Below, piece by piece: positions 1 through 6,856 of a stretch of 9,582 bases of DNA. The position numbers were made by a program, and so were the translations under genes. Every line of letters starts with the position of its first letter. Positions within the stretch are counted from its first letter, which is position 1. This stretch comes from Peptostreptococcaceae bacterium (lineage in GTDB: Bacteria; Bacillota; Clostridia; Peptostreptococcales; Peptostreptococcaceae). The stretch spans positions 1 to 9,582 of the forward strand of contig JASBZE010000065.1 in NCBI GenBank assembly GCA_029983575.1, read 5' to 3'. The notes under the pieces are model-generated. The model made no database searches. It was not told the DNA's origin and saw only the letters and a program-made list of their open reading frames with translations.

Positions 1-37
1 TAATTAGTGTTGAATGGTTCAGATTTACAACTCAAAC

Positions 38-77
38 AAAAAATAGCGTGAGTTTTTATTATAAAAACTCACGCTAT
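38..77 (-). terminator. Intrinsic terminator of the CWB2 amidase gene
   Basis: A perfect 17-bp inverted repeat (43-59 with 61-77, arm ATAGCGTGAGTTTTTAT) lies 60 nt beyond the amidase stop codon. On the minus strand the stem is followed directly by TTTTTGTTTG, as expected of a Rho-independent terminator. The plus-strand side also runs into a T-rich stretch (84-91), so it could stop transcription from both directions. Confidence 0.88.
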
Positions 78-136
78 GATAATATTTTTTTATTTGGTTA
101 TAGTATTGAACAACACTTTATTTATAGCATTAAAAA

Positions 137-2110
137 CTATCTTCCAAATATCTGTGCTATTCCTCGACCTATGGCTTCTCCCATCGCCTTGAGACCGATC
201 TTGTTTACTATTTTATTCATTTCACTAGGGTTAGATACAAATCCTCCTTCGACAAGTAGGGCTGGACCATTTGAACCTCTTAATACTGCGAGATAATCGG
301 TGTTATCCGTTCCTGGAAGTACCCTTGTCTTTATTCCCCTGTTAACTGTTCCAAATGTCCTAACTATATTGTTTAGGATCGCTTGAGCAGCTGATTTACT
401 CTTTCCTCCATTTTTATCCCTCAATTGGTAGAATACTTCTGTTCCACCTACGCTTGAGTTGCTTGAAGAATTGTAGTGGATACTTGCAAATAAATCAGGT
501 CTGTATTGATTTGCGAACTGAGGTCTTGAAATAGGAGTACTGTAAACATCAGTTGTCCTTGTCATAATTACCCTAGCACCTAGAGATCTTAAGTAATCCG
601 CTGTGTAGTTTGCAGTTCTTAAAGTTAGGTGTTTTTCCATTTGTCCACTTCCAGTTGCACCACTGTCATGACCTCCGTGACCCGGATCTATTACTATAGT
701 CCTTCCTCTTAAAGCTCCTGTGCTTGGAATTTCTGTAACTGCAGGAGTTGAAGGTGTTGGAGTAGGTCTTGGTACTGGTGCTGGAGCTGGTTTTTGTTTT
801 GGCGCTTGTACTGCCTTTCTAACTCTTCCCCTATCTGCTTGAGGATTTACAACTACTGAACTAGTAGCTTCCAGTGATTTAGAAAAATGATTCATAACCG
901 CTGTCGTTATACCTCCACCTATTTGAACTACCTTAGCTGTTTTAGCTGTTTGAAGGTATTTATCATAGGCCTTACTCACTCTATTTGTCGGTGTTATTAT
1001 AACAGGTGTATTCATCTTGCCCGCCAATGGTCCCACTGAAATAGAGTCGACCAAGGCGTCATTTGATGATTTTGATATATATACTAATTTTTCATTTGTT
1101 GAATAAAATTCATCTAGAATTTTTGCATTAGTATAATGTCTATCACTACCTGAAATTCTCTTTACATTATTTTTATTTGATAGATAACCCTTAACAGTAT
1201 CTAAAACTGAGTTTTGCATTGAGCCATCTCCTCCTATGAAGTAGGCTCTGTCAGCTGGGAATCTATATAAGAAGTTTTTTACGTATGAAGATACGCTAGC
1301 CTTACCGGTAACTAATATCGGCTGAACTCTCTCTGCTGCCCTTGCAGCAATACTTAAAGCATCTGCAGGTCCATTTTGACTTGAAACTACGTATATCTCT
1401 TCAATACCTATGTTTTTAGCCATTACCTCAGCTATCCTTGCAGAAGTATCTCCTAATGTAGCACCTGATATTCTAGTTACACCTGCTCCAGAGGCGCTTC
1501 TAATCGCCTTTTCAACAGAGCTGTTAACATTGTATGTACTTCCAACTATATATACATTTTTTGGCTTGAGTCTTCTTAATTCATTTGCAACTGTTTTTGG
1601 CAAACTAGTATTTTTTGTAACCAATATAGGAGCCTTGTTCATCGATGCCAATGGAGTAGATATAATTCCCTCCATAGCGTTAAAAGCATTTACAATTACA
1701 ACTGAATCAGCCCCACTTGGCCAACCGCTTTGTGATATTCTAACAGCTGTTTCGTATCTATCCTTTCCTGATATCTTATCATAAACTCCAAGTGCCTTTA
1801 GATAGTCCTCTGAATTTTTATCATCAGCATTTATATCTCCATAATCCTTTGAGTTTATTTCAGATACAGCCTTATCATTATCCTTTTCTGTTAATTGCCC
1901 TATATTTTTTTCGTCTTCATTGTATTGATCATTTTTTGATTGATCTTTTCGTTCTCCGTTTTCAGTACCATCACCTATTCTCATTTCTTGTACATTTGTC
2001 GATTGTGATGGTTCGGTCGTTTCAGAATCAGCATAACCTATTGCTAGGTTTGTTGAAACAAGAACTGCCGAAAGTAATCCTGCAGTTAATCTCTTCAATG
2101 CCTTATTCAT
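137..2110 (-). CDS. Secreted CWB2-anchored N-acetylmuramoyl-L-alanine amidase (Amidase_3)
   Basis: The 657-residue exported protein should cleave the amide bond between N-acetylmuramic acid and the stem peptide of peptidoglycan. Residues 1-27 form a Sec signal peptide (basic MNKALKR, hydrophobic core, likely cleavage after GYA). An acidic, Asn/Asp-rich spacer covers about 28-105. Three CWB2 repeats follow at about 108-206, 211-313 and 316-414, each opening with an RISG- or KISG-type motif. CWB2 repeats of C. difficile hold proteins non-covalently to an anionic wall polymer. A Pro/Ala-rich linker (about 436-456) leads to the Amidase_3 domain (about 469-657). Its expected zinc ligands are present: H478 in DPGHGG, E492 and H545 in SIHYNS, with catalytic E621 in LVEGGF, so the enzyme should be active. 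The architecture resembles C. difficile Cwp6. The ATG follows AAGGTAGG; the stop is TAG. The gene has its own long leader and terminator. Roles in autolysis, cell separation or wall turnover are inferred. Confidence 0.96.
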   Translation of the reverse strand: MNKALKRLTAGLLSAVLVSTNLAIGYADSETTEPSQSTNVQEMRIGDGTENGERKDQSKNDQYNEDEKNIGQLTEKDNDKAVSEINSKDYGDINADDKNSEDYLKALGVYDKISGKDRYETAVRISQSGWPSGADSVVIVNAFNAMEGIISTPLASMNKAPILVTKNTSLPKTVANELRRLKPKNVYIVGSTYNVNSSVEKAIRSASGAGVTRISGATLGDTSARIAEVMAKNIGIEEIYVVSSQNGPADALSIAARAAERVQPILVTGKASVSSYVKNFLYRFPADRAYFIGGDGSMQNSVLDTVKGYLSNKNNVKRISGSDRHYTNAKILDEFYSTNEKLVYISKSSNDALVDSISVGPLAGKMNTPVIITPTNRVSKAYDKYLQTAKTAKVVQIGGGITTAVMNHFSKSLEATSSVVVNPQADRGRVRKAVQAPKQKPAPAPVPRPTPTPSTPAVTEIPSTGALRGRTIVIDPGHGGHDSGATGSGQMEKHLTLRTANYTADYLRSLGARVIMTRTTDVYSTPISRPQFANQYRPDLFASIHYNSSSNSSVGGTEVFYQLRDKNGGKSKSAAQAILNNIVRTFGTVNRGIKTRVLPGTDNTDYLAVLRGSNGPALLVEGGFVSNPSEMNKIVNKIGLKAMGEAIGRGIAQIFGR

Positions 2111-2159
2111 TTTTCTACCTACCTTCCATTGACTTTATAACTATAAACAACTTAACTAA

Positions 2160-2217
2160 TCATATAAGGTCGAGTGTTTATCTAGAATTTCTCCTTCTAA
2201 CCTTCGACCTTATATGA
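2160..2217 (-). promoter_or_regulatory. Nested stem-loop in the leader of the amidase gene
   Basis: A perfect 14-bp inverted repeat (2160-2173 with 2204-2217, arm TCATATAAGGTCGA) encloses 30 nt. Inside is a second hairpin, TAGAA/TTCTA (2183-2187 with 2195-2199), whose 7-nt loop reads GGAGAAA on the minus strand. The element lies 50 nt upstream of the amidase start codon. If transcription begins at the distal promoter (2272-2299), the whole structure is in the mRNA; from the proximal promoter only part of it is. I do not recognise it as a known riboswitch. It could equally be a DNA operator. Confidence 0.5.
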
Positions 2218-2245
2218 GTATAACACAAAAGGTTACAAATTGTAA
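2217..2245 (-). promoter_or_regulatory. Proximal promoter candidate for the amidase gene
   Basis: On the minus strand an extended -10, TGTTATACT (TATACT at 2222-2217), is preceded after 17 nt by a poor -35, TTACAA (2245-2240). The TGN extension could compensate for the weak -35. The same GTGTTATA(A/C)T core occurs before the acyltransferase-like gene and before secA. The -35 and spacer lie inside the palindrome at 2226-2252, so a protein bound there would block this promoter. Confidence 0.45.
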
Positions 2246-2252
2246 CCTTTTG
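2226..2252 (-). repeat. 27-bp perfect palindrome: terminator of the two-gene operon or operator
   Basis: The arms CAAAAGGTTACAA (2226-2238) and TTGTAACCTTTTG (2240-2252) are perfect complements around one central base. The palindrome lies 67 nt past the stop of the phosphodiesterase-like gene. Read on the minus strand, the stem runs into CCTTTTGTGTT, a modest U-rich tract, so it may end that operon. Its symmetry and its overlap with the proximal amidase promoter also suit an operator. Sequence alone does not decide between these. Confidence 0.55.
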
Positions 2253-2271
2253 CGATAAATTATTTCATTTT

Positions 2272-2299
2272 ATTTTATTTATTGAATACACACTGTCAA
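2272..2299 (-). promoter_or_regulatory. Distal promoter candidate for the amidase gene
   Basis: On the minus strand a perfect -35, TTGACA (2299-2294), is followed after 16 nt by TAAAAT (2277-2272). It begins about 20 nt after the preceding stop codon. A transcript from here would have a leader of roughly 155 nt containing both the 27-bp palindrome and the nested stem-loop. Confidence 0.5.
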
Positions 2300-2319
2300 A
2301 ATCAACATATTGAACATTA

Positions 2320-3852
2320 TTAATTTGGTCCGTATCCCTTTTCATTTCCTGGCAAAAAGTCAGTGTATATACCGTATACTCCCCTTTCAAACAACCTATT
2401 TGCTCTAGCAGGATCATTATAGGTATACATATAGAGCATTATGCCTCTCTCTCTTAACTTTTTGACAAACGAATCAGTAAATCTATTTCTGTAACTTGCT
2501 ACGACTTTTATTCCGTGTGCATATGCGTAGTTGGTAATACTCTCTTCAGTGAAGTGCTCTAACTTGTACATTGTATATATAGCAGACTTCCAAGGGTATA
2601 CCTCCATTATAGTCTTGTACATATCCTCATAGTATATTTGAGGAATCAATCTATCCAGTACTTTAGGATCGACGCTCTTAGCGATCTTTACAATTTCCGT
2701 AAAACTCTCGTGCATCTCCTCCCTCTTACCGACTTTCATATCTAAGACAATCCAGACGTCTTTATGCTCACTCATATACTCAACAAGATCTCTAAAAGTC
2801 ATCGAAGTATATTTTCCCATTATATCTCTAGACTTGAATTCTTTAGCTGTAGGTCTGTCTTTATGCCAACTCTCAGGCAATCCCAGTTCATTTAGATTGT
2901 CCTTACTGAATGTATGGATTAATGCAAAGTCGCCACCTTCTAAAGGAGACAAGTCTGCCTCAAAAACCCTAAGGCCTCTCTTATAATTGTACTCTAGGGC
3001 CTCCAAACTGTTTGTGTAATAGTCTTCATTAATACCACCTAGCGCGTGGGCTATGTATTTGTTGTTTTTGGTCCAAGAATAATCAAACTTCTCTGGGAAA
3101 TTGTCTATGTAAGTTATTCCTTCGCTAGTCCTGTGTATATTTACGTCCATTACTTTTAAGATAAAGTCCATCGGTACATAAAGAGTTGAGTCAATTAACT
3201 CACACGATCCGTTTAAGTGAATTTTTTTGTTATTCTCTAATGGCATCACTACCTCGCCACTTCCAACGGTGAAGTGATACTCCTTGTTACCACATAAGAG
3301 AACCACCTTATTATTTTTTGCCAAGCTATAGCTCCCCTTTAGTTTAAAAAGCTTGATAAAGTCCATGATCGGAGCATGAACTACTCCCTTTCTGACTTTG
3401 TACGGATGGGAAAGCTTGACGTCTTTATTGTTTATCTTTAATTTTTCTGAGTACGTTGCATTTTTAAATTCAGCCATCCTATTAGCATCTACCAAGTGAT
3501 TTGCCTCTAACCTTTTAGAAAATACAACTATAAATATTCCTATCAGAATAACGATGATAAAAGTTATTCTAAAATTTTTAAAAAGCCTTAGATTTTCTCC
3601 TACGCTCTCAAGAAATCTAGTAAAACTGCTCTTTGGTTTTTTGCTGACCTTTTGTGTCTTTGTCTCATCTACTAGAAAGCTTCCAGCCCTCTTTGGCTTT
3701 ATGTCATTTAGATTAGGCCTTTTAAATCCACCACTAGATTTATCTCTATTAATACCTGTCCTGACATCACTGTTTATACCATTTCTATGTGAAGGGGTAA
3801 AAAACTCTGATTCAATCTTCTCTCTATCTTTTCTTATATTTTGTCTTCTCAC
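2320..3852 (-). CDS. Membrane-anchored GDPD/PI-PLC-like phosphodiesterase with N-terminal cytoplasmic tail
   Basis: The 510-residue protein has a basic, polar cytoplasmic tail (1-93) and one membrane segment (about 94-111). Outside follows a region (about 135-250) resembling the copper amine oxidase N-terminal-like domain found on clostridial surface proteins (for example GVVHAPIMDF and STLYVPMDFI). A glycerophosphodiester phosphodiesterase-type TIM barrel occupies about 265-505. Barrel signatures visible are IAHALGG (H269), NSLEA, FEADL (E298, D300), LIHT (H313), LDMK (D371) and GIYTDFL near the end. The family hydrolyses glycerol-type phosphodiesters such as deacylated phospholipids or teichoic polymers. 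Here the usual HR of the first motif is HA, so activity or substrate may differ. The start is GTG, chosen because GGGGGTGAT lies 7 nt upstream and overlaps the stop of the gene before it. The fold is secure, the substrate unknown; an action on a surface polymer is inferred from topology and neighbours. Confidence 0.88.
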   Translation of the reverse strand: MRRQNIRKDREKIESEFFTPSHRNGINSDVRTGINRDKSSGGFKRPNLNDIKPKRAGSFLVDETKTQKVSKKPKSSFTRFLESVGENLRLFKNFRITFIIVILIGIFIVVFSKRLEANHLVDANRMAEFKNATYSEKLKINNKDVKLSHPYKVRKGVVHAPIMDFIKLFKLKGSYSLAKNNKVVLLCGNKEYHFTVGSGEVVMPLENNKKIHLNGSCELIDSTLYVPMDFILKVMDVNIHRTSEGITYIDNFPEKFDYSWTKNNKYIAHALGGINEDYYTNSLEALEYNYKRGLRVFEADLSPLEGGDFALIHTFSKDNLNELGLPESWHKDRPTAKEFKSRDIMGKYTSMTFRDLVEYMSEHKDVWIVLDMKVGKREEMHESFTEIVKIAKSVDPKVLDRLIPQIYYEDMYKTIMEVYPWKSAIYTMYKLEHFTEESITNYAYAHGIKVVASYRNRFTDSFVKKLRERGIMLYMYTYNDPARANRLFERGVYGIYTDFLPGNEKGYGPN

Positions 3853-3866
3853 CCAATCACCCCCTA
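3853..3866 (-). promoter_or_regulatory. Ribosome-binding site overlapping the upstream stop codon
   Basis: Read on the minus strand, TAGGGGGTGATT contains the TAG stop of the acyltransferase-like gene (3866-3864) fused to GGGGGTGAT, close to the ideal Shine-Dalgarno sequence. Spacing from the G-run to the GTG start at 3852 is 7 nt. This fixes the GTG start and points to translational coupling of the two membrane proteins. Confidence 0.8.
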
Positions 3867-5162
3867 AAATCTCAATAGTCTTTTAAAAGAGTACATAACT
3901 CTCGTCAAGACTACAACTACATAGAGAATTATAAGTGAAAATACCAGAGAACCCATCTGTTCCCCAAGCCTTCTCGCTAAGAAATCATAAGTGAGGTAAT
4001 TGTCAAGACTAATAGACCTACCTAAGTACAGAGAAGTTCTGGATGTACTAATAAAGTAAACCCTCAAAAATACCAGCATAGTGAATACAATTGTCGAATT
4101 AGCTCCAAGAGCAGTGATGTAAGTCGCTAATCTATCAAACTTACATACATCGAGTAAAAAGTATGCAAAGGAACTTATCACACAGTAAACTCCGAGGCTT
4201 AACAAGACATAACTAGCAGACCAGTCTCCCAATGTAGGAGGTATCTTCTGTTTAAGTAAAAAATACGCAACCATAGTGAGTATAGACAATATTATCAGCT
4301 TAATACATCTTCTAATATCAGGCCTGATACTCTTCCATCCAGATCTTTTCCTACCCTTAGTCCTCGGCTTATCATGATATGTAAATATAGTTCCAATAAA
4401 ACATCCATAGAAACAGACAGCCGTAGCTGAAACAGCACTCAAGAATGTATGTGGCATATCCTTAGTTCCTACGAGTGCCCTTAGAGCATGAGAAGATGAA
4501 ATAATCCCCTCAGCTGTGGTGTATCCGTGTTTTGACATCATAAGCATATGAGCCAGTGTAGTCAAAATACCTAAAAATAAAAACAGACTTCCTATAGCTA
4601 CTTCTTTTATTTTAGCAGTTCTAAGCACATAGTAAATAAAAGAACTAATCAAGTATAAAATAGCCACTATTTGAAGTGGTCCAACCAACATAGATCCTTC
4701 TGAAACTGAGAGCAGCATAGTAGTCACAAGTCCCAATATAAATATTGAAATTACCCTAGTAATAATCTTAGTCGTGGTATTTCTGCTTCCAAACCTAGTT
4801 ATCCTATCGCTTAGGGAAATCGGGATCGCCGCACCCATAGTCAAAACGAAAAAAGGCAGGGATAAATCTATAAATCCGATATTTCCACTCGCTTTGAAAC
4901 TTAGCGAAGGTCTAGAGAACTCGTCCATACCATGAAAAGAAGCCAATACTAAAAGTATCATCGCCAACCCTCTCATAAAGTCAAATACCTTGAATCTAAG
5001 AGCAAATTTTTCTTCTTCATGAGCTTTTCTAGTGTCTCTGGTTTCCCAAAACTCCAAGCTAAACTTCTCTATCTTAAACTTAAGCCTATTTATATCTGGT
5101 AGTTTTGGGCTATTAAAACCAGGTTTTTTCCTAGAAAATAAACCCGCGTTTCTCTTTGCCAT
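3864..5162 (-). CDS. Polytopic HGSNAT-like (DUF1624/DUF5009 type) membrane acyltransferase homologue
   Basis: The 432-residue integral membrane protein has a cytoplasmic tail of about 55 residues rich in basic amino acids and roughly ten hydrophobic segments (first about 60-78, last about 404-422). FDFMRGLAMILLV (60-72) and IDLSLPFFVLTMG (98-110) match the signatures of the heparan-alpha-glucosaminide N-acetyltransferase family, as does SASYVLLSLG (315-324) followed by LGANS (352-356). Family members move acetyl groups from cytoplasmic acetyl-CoA across a membrane onto a glycan amino group; bacterial substrates are mostly unknown. The human enzyme's proposed active-site His lies in FKHASWNG. 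Here the corresponding stretch is FKASGN (89-94) without His, although H77 is near. A TTG 21 nt upstream is in frame, but GGAGG sits 5 nt before the ATG at 5162, so that ATG is preferred. It is the first gene of a two-gene operon. Surface-glycan acylation is inferred. Confidence 0.85.
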   Translation of the reverse strand: MAKRNAGLFSRKKPGFNSPKLPDINRLKFKIEKFSLEFWETRDTRKAHEEEKFALRFKVFDFMRGLAMILLVLASFHGMDEFSRPSLSFKASGNIGFIDLSLPFFVLTMGAAIPISLSDRITRFGSRNTTTKIITRVISIFILGLVTTMLLSVSEGSMLVGPLQIVAILYLISSFIYYVLRTAKIKEVAIGSLFLFLGILTTLAHMLMMSKHGYTTAEGIISSSHALRALVGTKDMPHTFLSAVSATAVCFYGCFIGTIFTYHDKPRTKGRKRSGWKSIRPDIRRCIKLIILSILTMVAYFLLKQKIPPTLGDWSASYVLLSLGVYCVISSFAYFLLDVCKFDRLATYITALGANSTIVFTMLVFLRVYFISTSRTSLYLGRSISLDNYLTYDFLARRLGEQMGSLVFSLIILYVVVVLTRVMYSFKRLLRF

Positions 5163-5172
5163 ATTTGCCTCC
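5163..5172 (-). promoter_or_regulatory. Ribosome-binding site that sets the acyltransferase-like start
   Basis: GGAGG (5172-5168 on the minus strand) lies 5 nt upstream of the ATG at 5162. A longer reading starting at TTG (5183) would place this site inside the coding region and has no comparable site of its own. Confidence 0.8.
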
Positions 5173-5207
5173 AATCTATACAATAAATCCTATAATTAAC
5201 CTACTAT

Positions 5208-5216
5208 ATTATAACA
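5208..5216 (-). promoter_or_regulatory. Extended -10 promoter of the two-gene membrane operon
   Basis: TGTTATAAT on the minus strand combines a perfect -10, TATAAT (5213-5208), with the TG extension. No good -35 is seen 17 nt upstream; a TTGACA is present but only 7 nt away, too close to act with it. Predicted transcripts have a leader of about 40 nt. The terminator of pepD lies just upstream, so the operon is probably an independent unit. Confidence 0.65.
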
Positions 5217-5242
5217 CGTTTGTCAAAATTTAAAAATGGTAC

Positions 5243-5277
5243 AAAAAAATGGTGGTAGGTATAAACCTACTCACCAT
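5243..5277 (-). terminator. Intrinsic terminator of pepD
   Basis: A hairpin of 12 bp with one bulged base (5249-5260 with 5265-5277; stem ATGGTG plus TAGGT) begins about 52 nt after the pepD stop codon. On the minus strand it is followed by TTTTTTGTACC. This separates pepD from the following membrane-protein operon. Confidence 0.85.
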
Positions 5278-5328
5278 CTTAAATGCTTCAGTATTTGTAA
5301 TAAAAAATCTTATATATTTAATTTAAAA

Positions 5329-6774
5329 TTACTTCATTTCCTTAAGAAGTTCTTTAAGGAATTTCCATATATTTTCTACAGATTGAATTTCTACTTTTTC
5401 TCCTGGTGCATGAACTCCAATTAGGTTTGGACCAAAGCTTATCATATCGGCATCTGGAAGAGCACCCTTGAGAAGACCACATTCAAGACCTGCGTGGATT
5501 GCGTCGAATTTAGCTTCATGACCACTCACGTCTTTATATACCTTAGCTGCCAAATCTCTGACAGGAGAGTCTTGTTCGTATTCCCATTGAACTAATCTAT
5601 CTACAACTTCGAAGTTTACTCCAGTTTTTTCAGCTACTAGTGTAAATACTTCTTCTACGTCTACAATTTCACTCTTAGAAGAACTTCTAGCTAGTCCCAT
5701 CATATCCATGGCACCGTCTTTTACAACCATAACACCTAAGTTTGAACTTGTTTGTACAAGACCTGGTATATCTTTTGACATAGTAAATACTCCATTAGGC
5801 ATCATTACTATATATTCGATCAATTTATGTGATTGTTCTTTAGAAGCAGCTTTTTCTACCTTGCCGACTTTCTTAACTTCTATAGTCATATCTGGGTCCT
5901 CAACAGCGAATTCTCTCTTTATTTGCTCAGCCCTATTTTGTATTTCTTCTACAACCTTATCTATAGATCCGTCTTTCACACATACTAAAGCTCTAGCTGC
6001 TCTTGGTATTGCGTTGTGCTTAGCACCCGCTTCAAACTCAGAGATCCTAGCTTCTCCAGAAAGTCTAGCCACATTTAAAAGTCTTCCGATAACTTTTATT
6101 GAATTTGCTCTCTGGTCGATTATATTCATACCTGAGTGTCCACCTTTAAGTCCACCTACATTTATCTCTATTCCCTCAAGATTACATGATTCAGCTGGCA
6201 TTTCTAGAGTTGAATGAAGTATTGAACCACCAGCACAACTTACGAAGAATACACCTTCTTCCTCAGCATCAATATTAAGAAGTGTCTTTCCATCTAGATG
6301 CTCATTAGTAACAGCTGCTGCACCATTCATAGTTACCTCTTCACCTGTTGTTAATAGTATTTCAAGTGGTGGATGAGGAATGTCTGTAGAGTCTAGTAAA
6401 GCCATTCCGTATGCAACTGCAATACCATTGTCAGCGCCTAGTGTAGTTCCAACAGCCTTTAAATACCCATCTTCTACTACTGTCTTAATAGGGTCTTTCA
6501 TAAAGTCAAACTCTAGGTCAGGGTCCTTTTCACATACTATATCCATATGTCCTTGAATTATTACATGAGAAAGATCTTCATACCCTTCAGTACCTGGTTT
6601 GTGAATTATTACGTTAAGAGCTTCATCTTGCCATACGTCGAGATTTCTATCTTTGGCGAATTTTACCAAAAAATCACTTACGCCTTTTTCATTACCAGTA
6701 CCCCTTGGTATTTTTGTCAACTCCATGAAAAACTCAAACACTTTTTTCGATTCTAAATTACTTGCAAATTCCAT
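5329..6774 (-). CDS. pepD: Aminoacyl-histidine dipeptidase (Xaa-His dipeptidase, M20C)
   Basis: A cytoplasmic metallopeptidase of 481 residues, the usual length for PepD, that hydrolyses Xaa-His and other dipeptides for amino-acid recovery. The M20 metal site is complete: H76 and catalytic D78 in QGHMD, bridging D115 in GADNG, the general base E145 and ligand E146 in TTGEE, D169 in NIDAEEEG, and H455 in FGPNLIGVHAPGE. H213 in GGHSG begins the lid/dimerisation domain (about 205-385), which interrupts the catalytic domain. The ATG follows GGGGG with a 9-nt spacer; the stop is TAA. A 170-nt gap holding a likely promoter separates it from the secA-type gene, and a strong terminator follows. It looks like a housekeeping gene with no clear functional tie to the envelope genes. 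No domain is missing. Confidence 0.95.
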   Translation of the reverse strand: MEFASNLESKKVFEFFMELTKIPRGTGNEKGVSDFLVKFAKDRNLDVWQDEALNVIIHKPGTEGYEDLSHVIIQGHMDIVCEKDPDLEFDFMKDPIKTVVEDGYLKAVGTTLGADNGIAVAYGMALLDSTDIPHPPLEILLTTGEEVTMNGAAAVTNEHLDGKTLLNIDAEEEGVFFVSCAGGSILHSTLEMPAESCNLEGIEINVGGLKGGHSGMNIIDQRANSIKVIGRLLNVARLSGEARISEFEAGAKHNAIPRAARALVCVKDGSIDKVVEEIQNRAEQIKREFAVEDPDMTIEVKKVGKVEKAASKEQSHKLIEYIVMMPNGVFTMSKDIPGLVQTSSNLGVMVVKDGAMDMMGLARSSSKSEIVDVEEVFTLVAEKTGVNFEVVDRLVQWEYEQDSPVRDLAAKVYKDVSGHEAKFDAIHAGLECGLLKGALPDADMISFGPNLIGVHAPGEKVEIQSVENIWKFLKELLKEMK

Positions 6775-6829
6775 ATTGGAACCCCCTTAAAAAATAAAGT
6801 TTATTTTAGCAAATTGCCTCTTATTTTAG

Positions 6830-6856
6830 TTTATAACTAACTAATATCCATGTCAA
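6830..6856 (-). promoter_or_regulatory. Promoter candidate for pepD with palindrome over the -10
   Basis: On the minus strand a perfect TTGACA (6856-6851) is followed after 15 nt by TATAAA (6835-6830), a slightly short spacing. The palindrome TTAGTT-TAT-AACTAA (6826-6840) covers the -10 and could be an operator. A 9-bp repeat, TTATTTTAG, occurs at 6801 and 6821. No convincing terminator is seen between the secA stop and this promoter, so some pepD transcription may also come from secA read-through. Confidence 0.5.

Noticed and set aside
48..296. Plus-strand open frame of 82 codons at the left edge
   Set aside because: It starts inside the terminator hairpin and then runs antisense to the amidase C-terminus.
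461..1800. CWB2 repeats as a DNA-level repeat array or CRISPR
   Set aside because: The repetition is at protein level only; the three domains have diverged in nucleotide sequence and there are no regular spacers.
1410..2217. Two plus-strand open frames of 124 and 141 codons
   Set aside because: Both are opposite the amidase gene; the second reads as low-complexity His/Phe/Leu-rich sequence from the antisense of the acidic spacer.
5163..5183. A longer form of the acyltransferase-like protein starting at TTG 5183
   Set aside because: The GGAGG at 5168-5172 would lie inside the coding sequence, and the ATG at 5162 has ideal spacing to it; the extra seven residues have no support.
5214..5230. 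TTGACA at 5227-5222 (minus strand) as -35 of the acyltransferase-like promoter
   Set aside because: It lies only 7 nt from the TATAAT, far below the needed spacing of about 17 nt; the TG extension is the more likely promoter feature.
5708..6217. Plus-strand open frame of 169 codons
   Set aside because: It lies wholly opposite pepD, whose motifs are complete; no ribosome-binding site and no recognisable domain.
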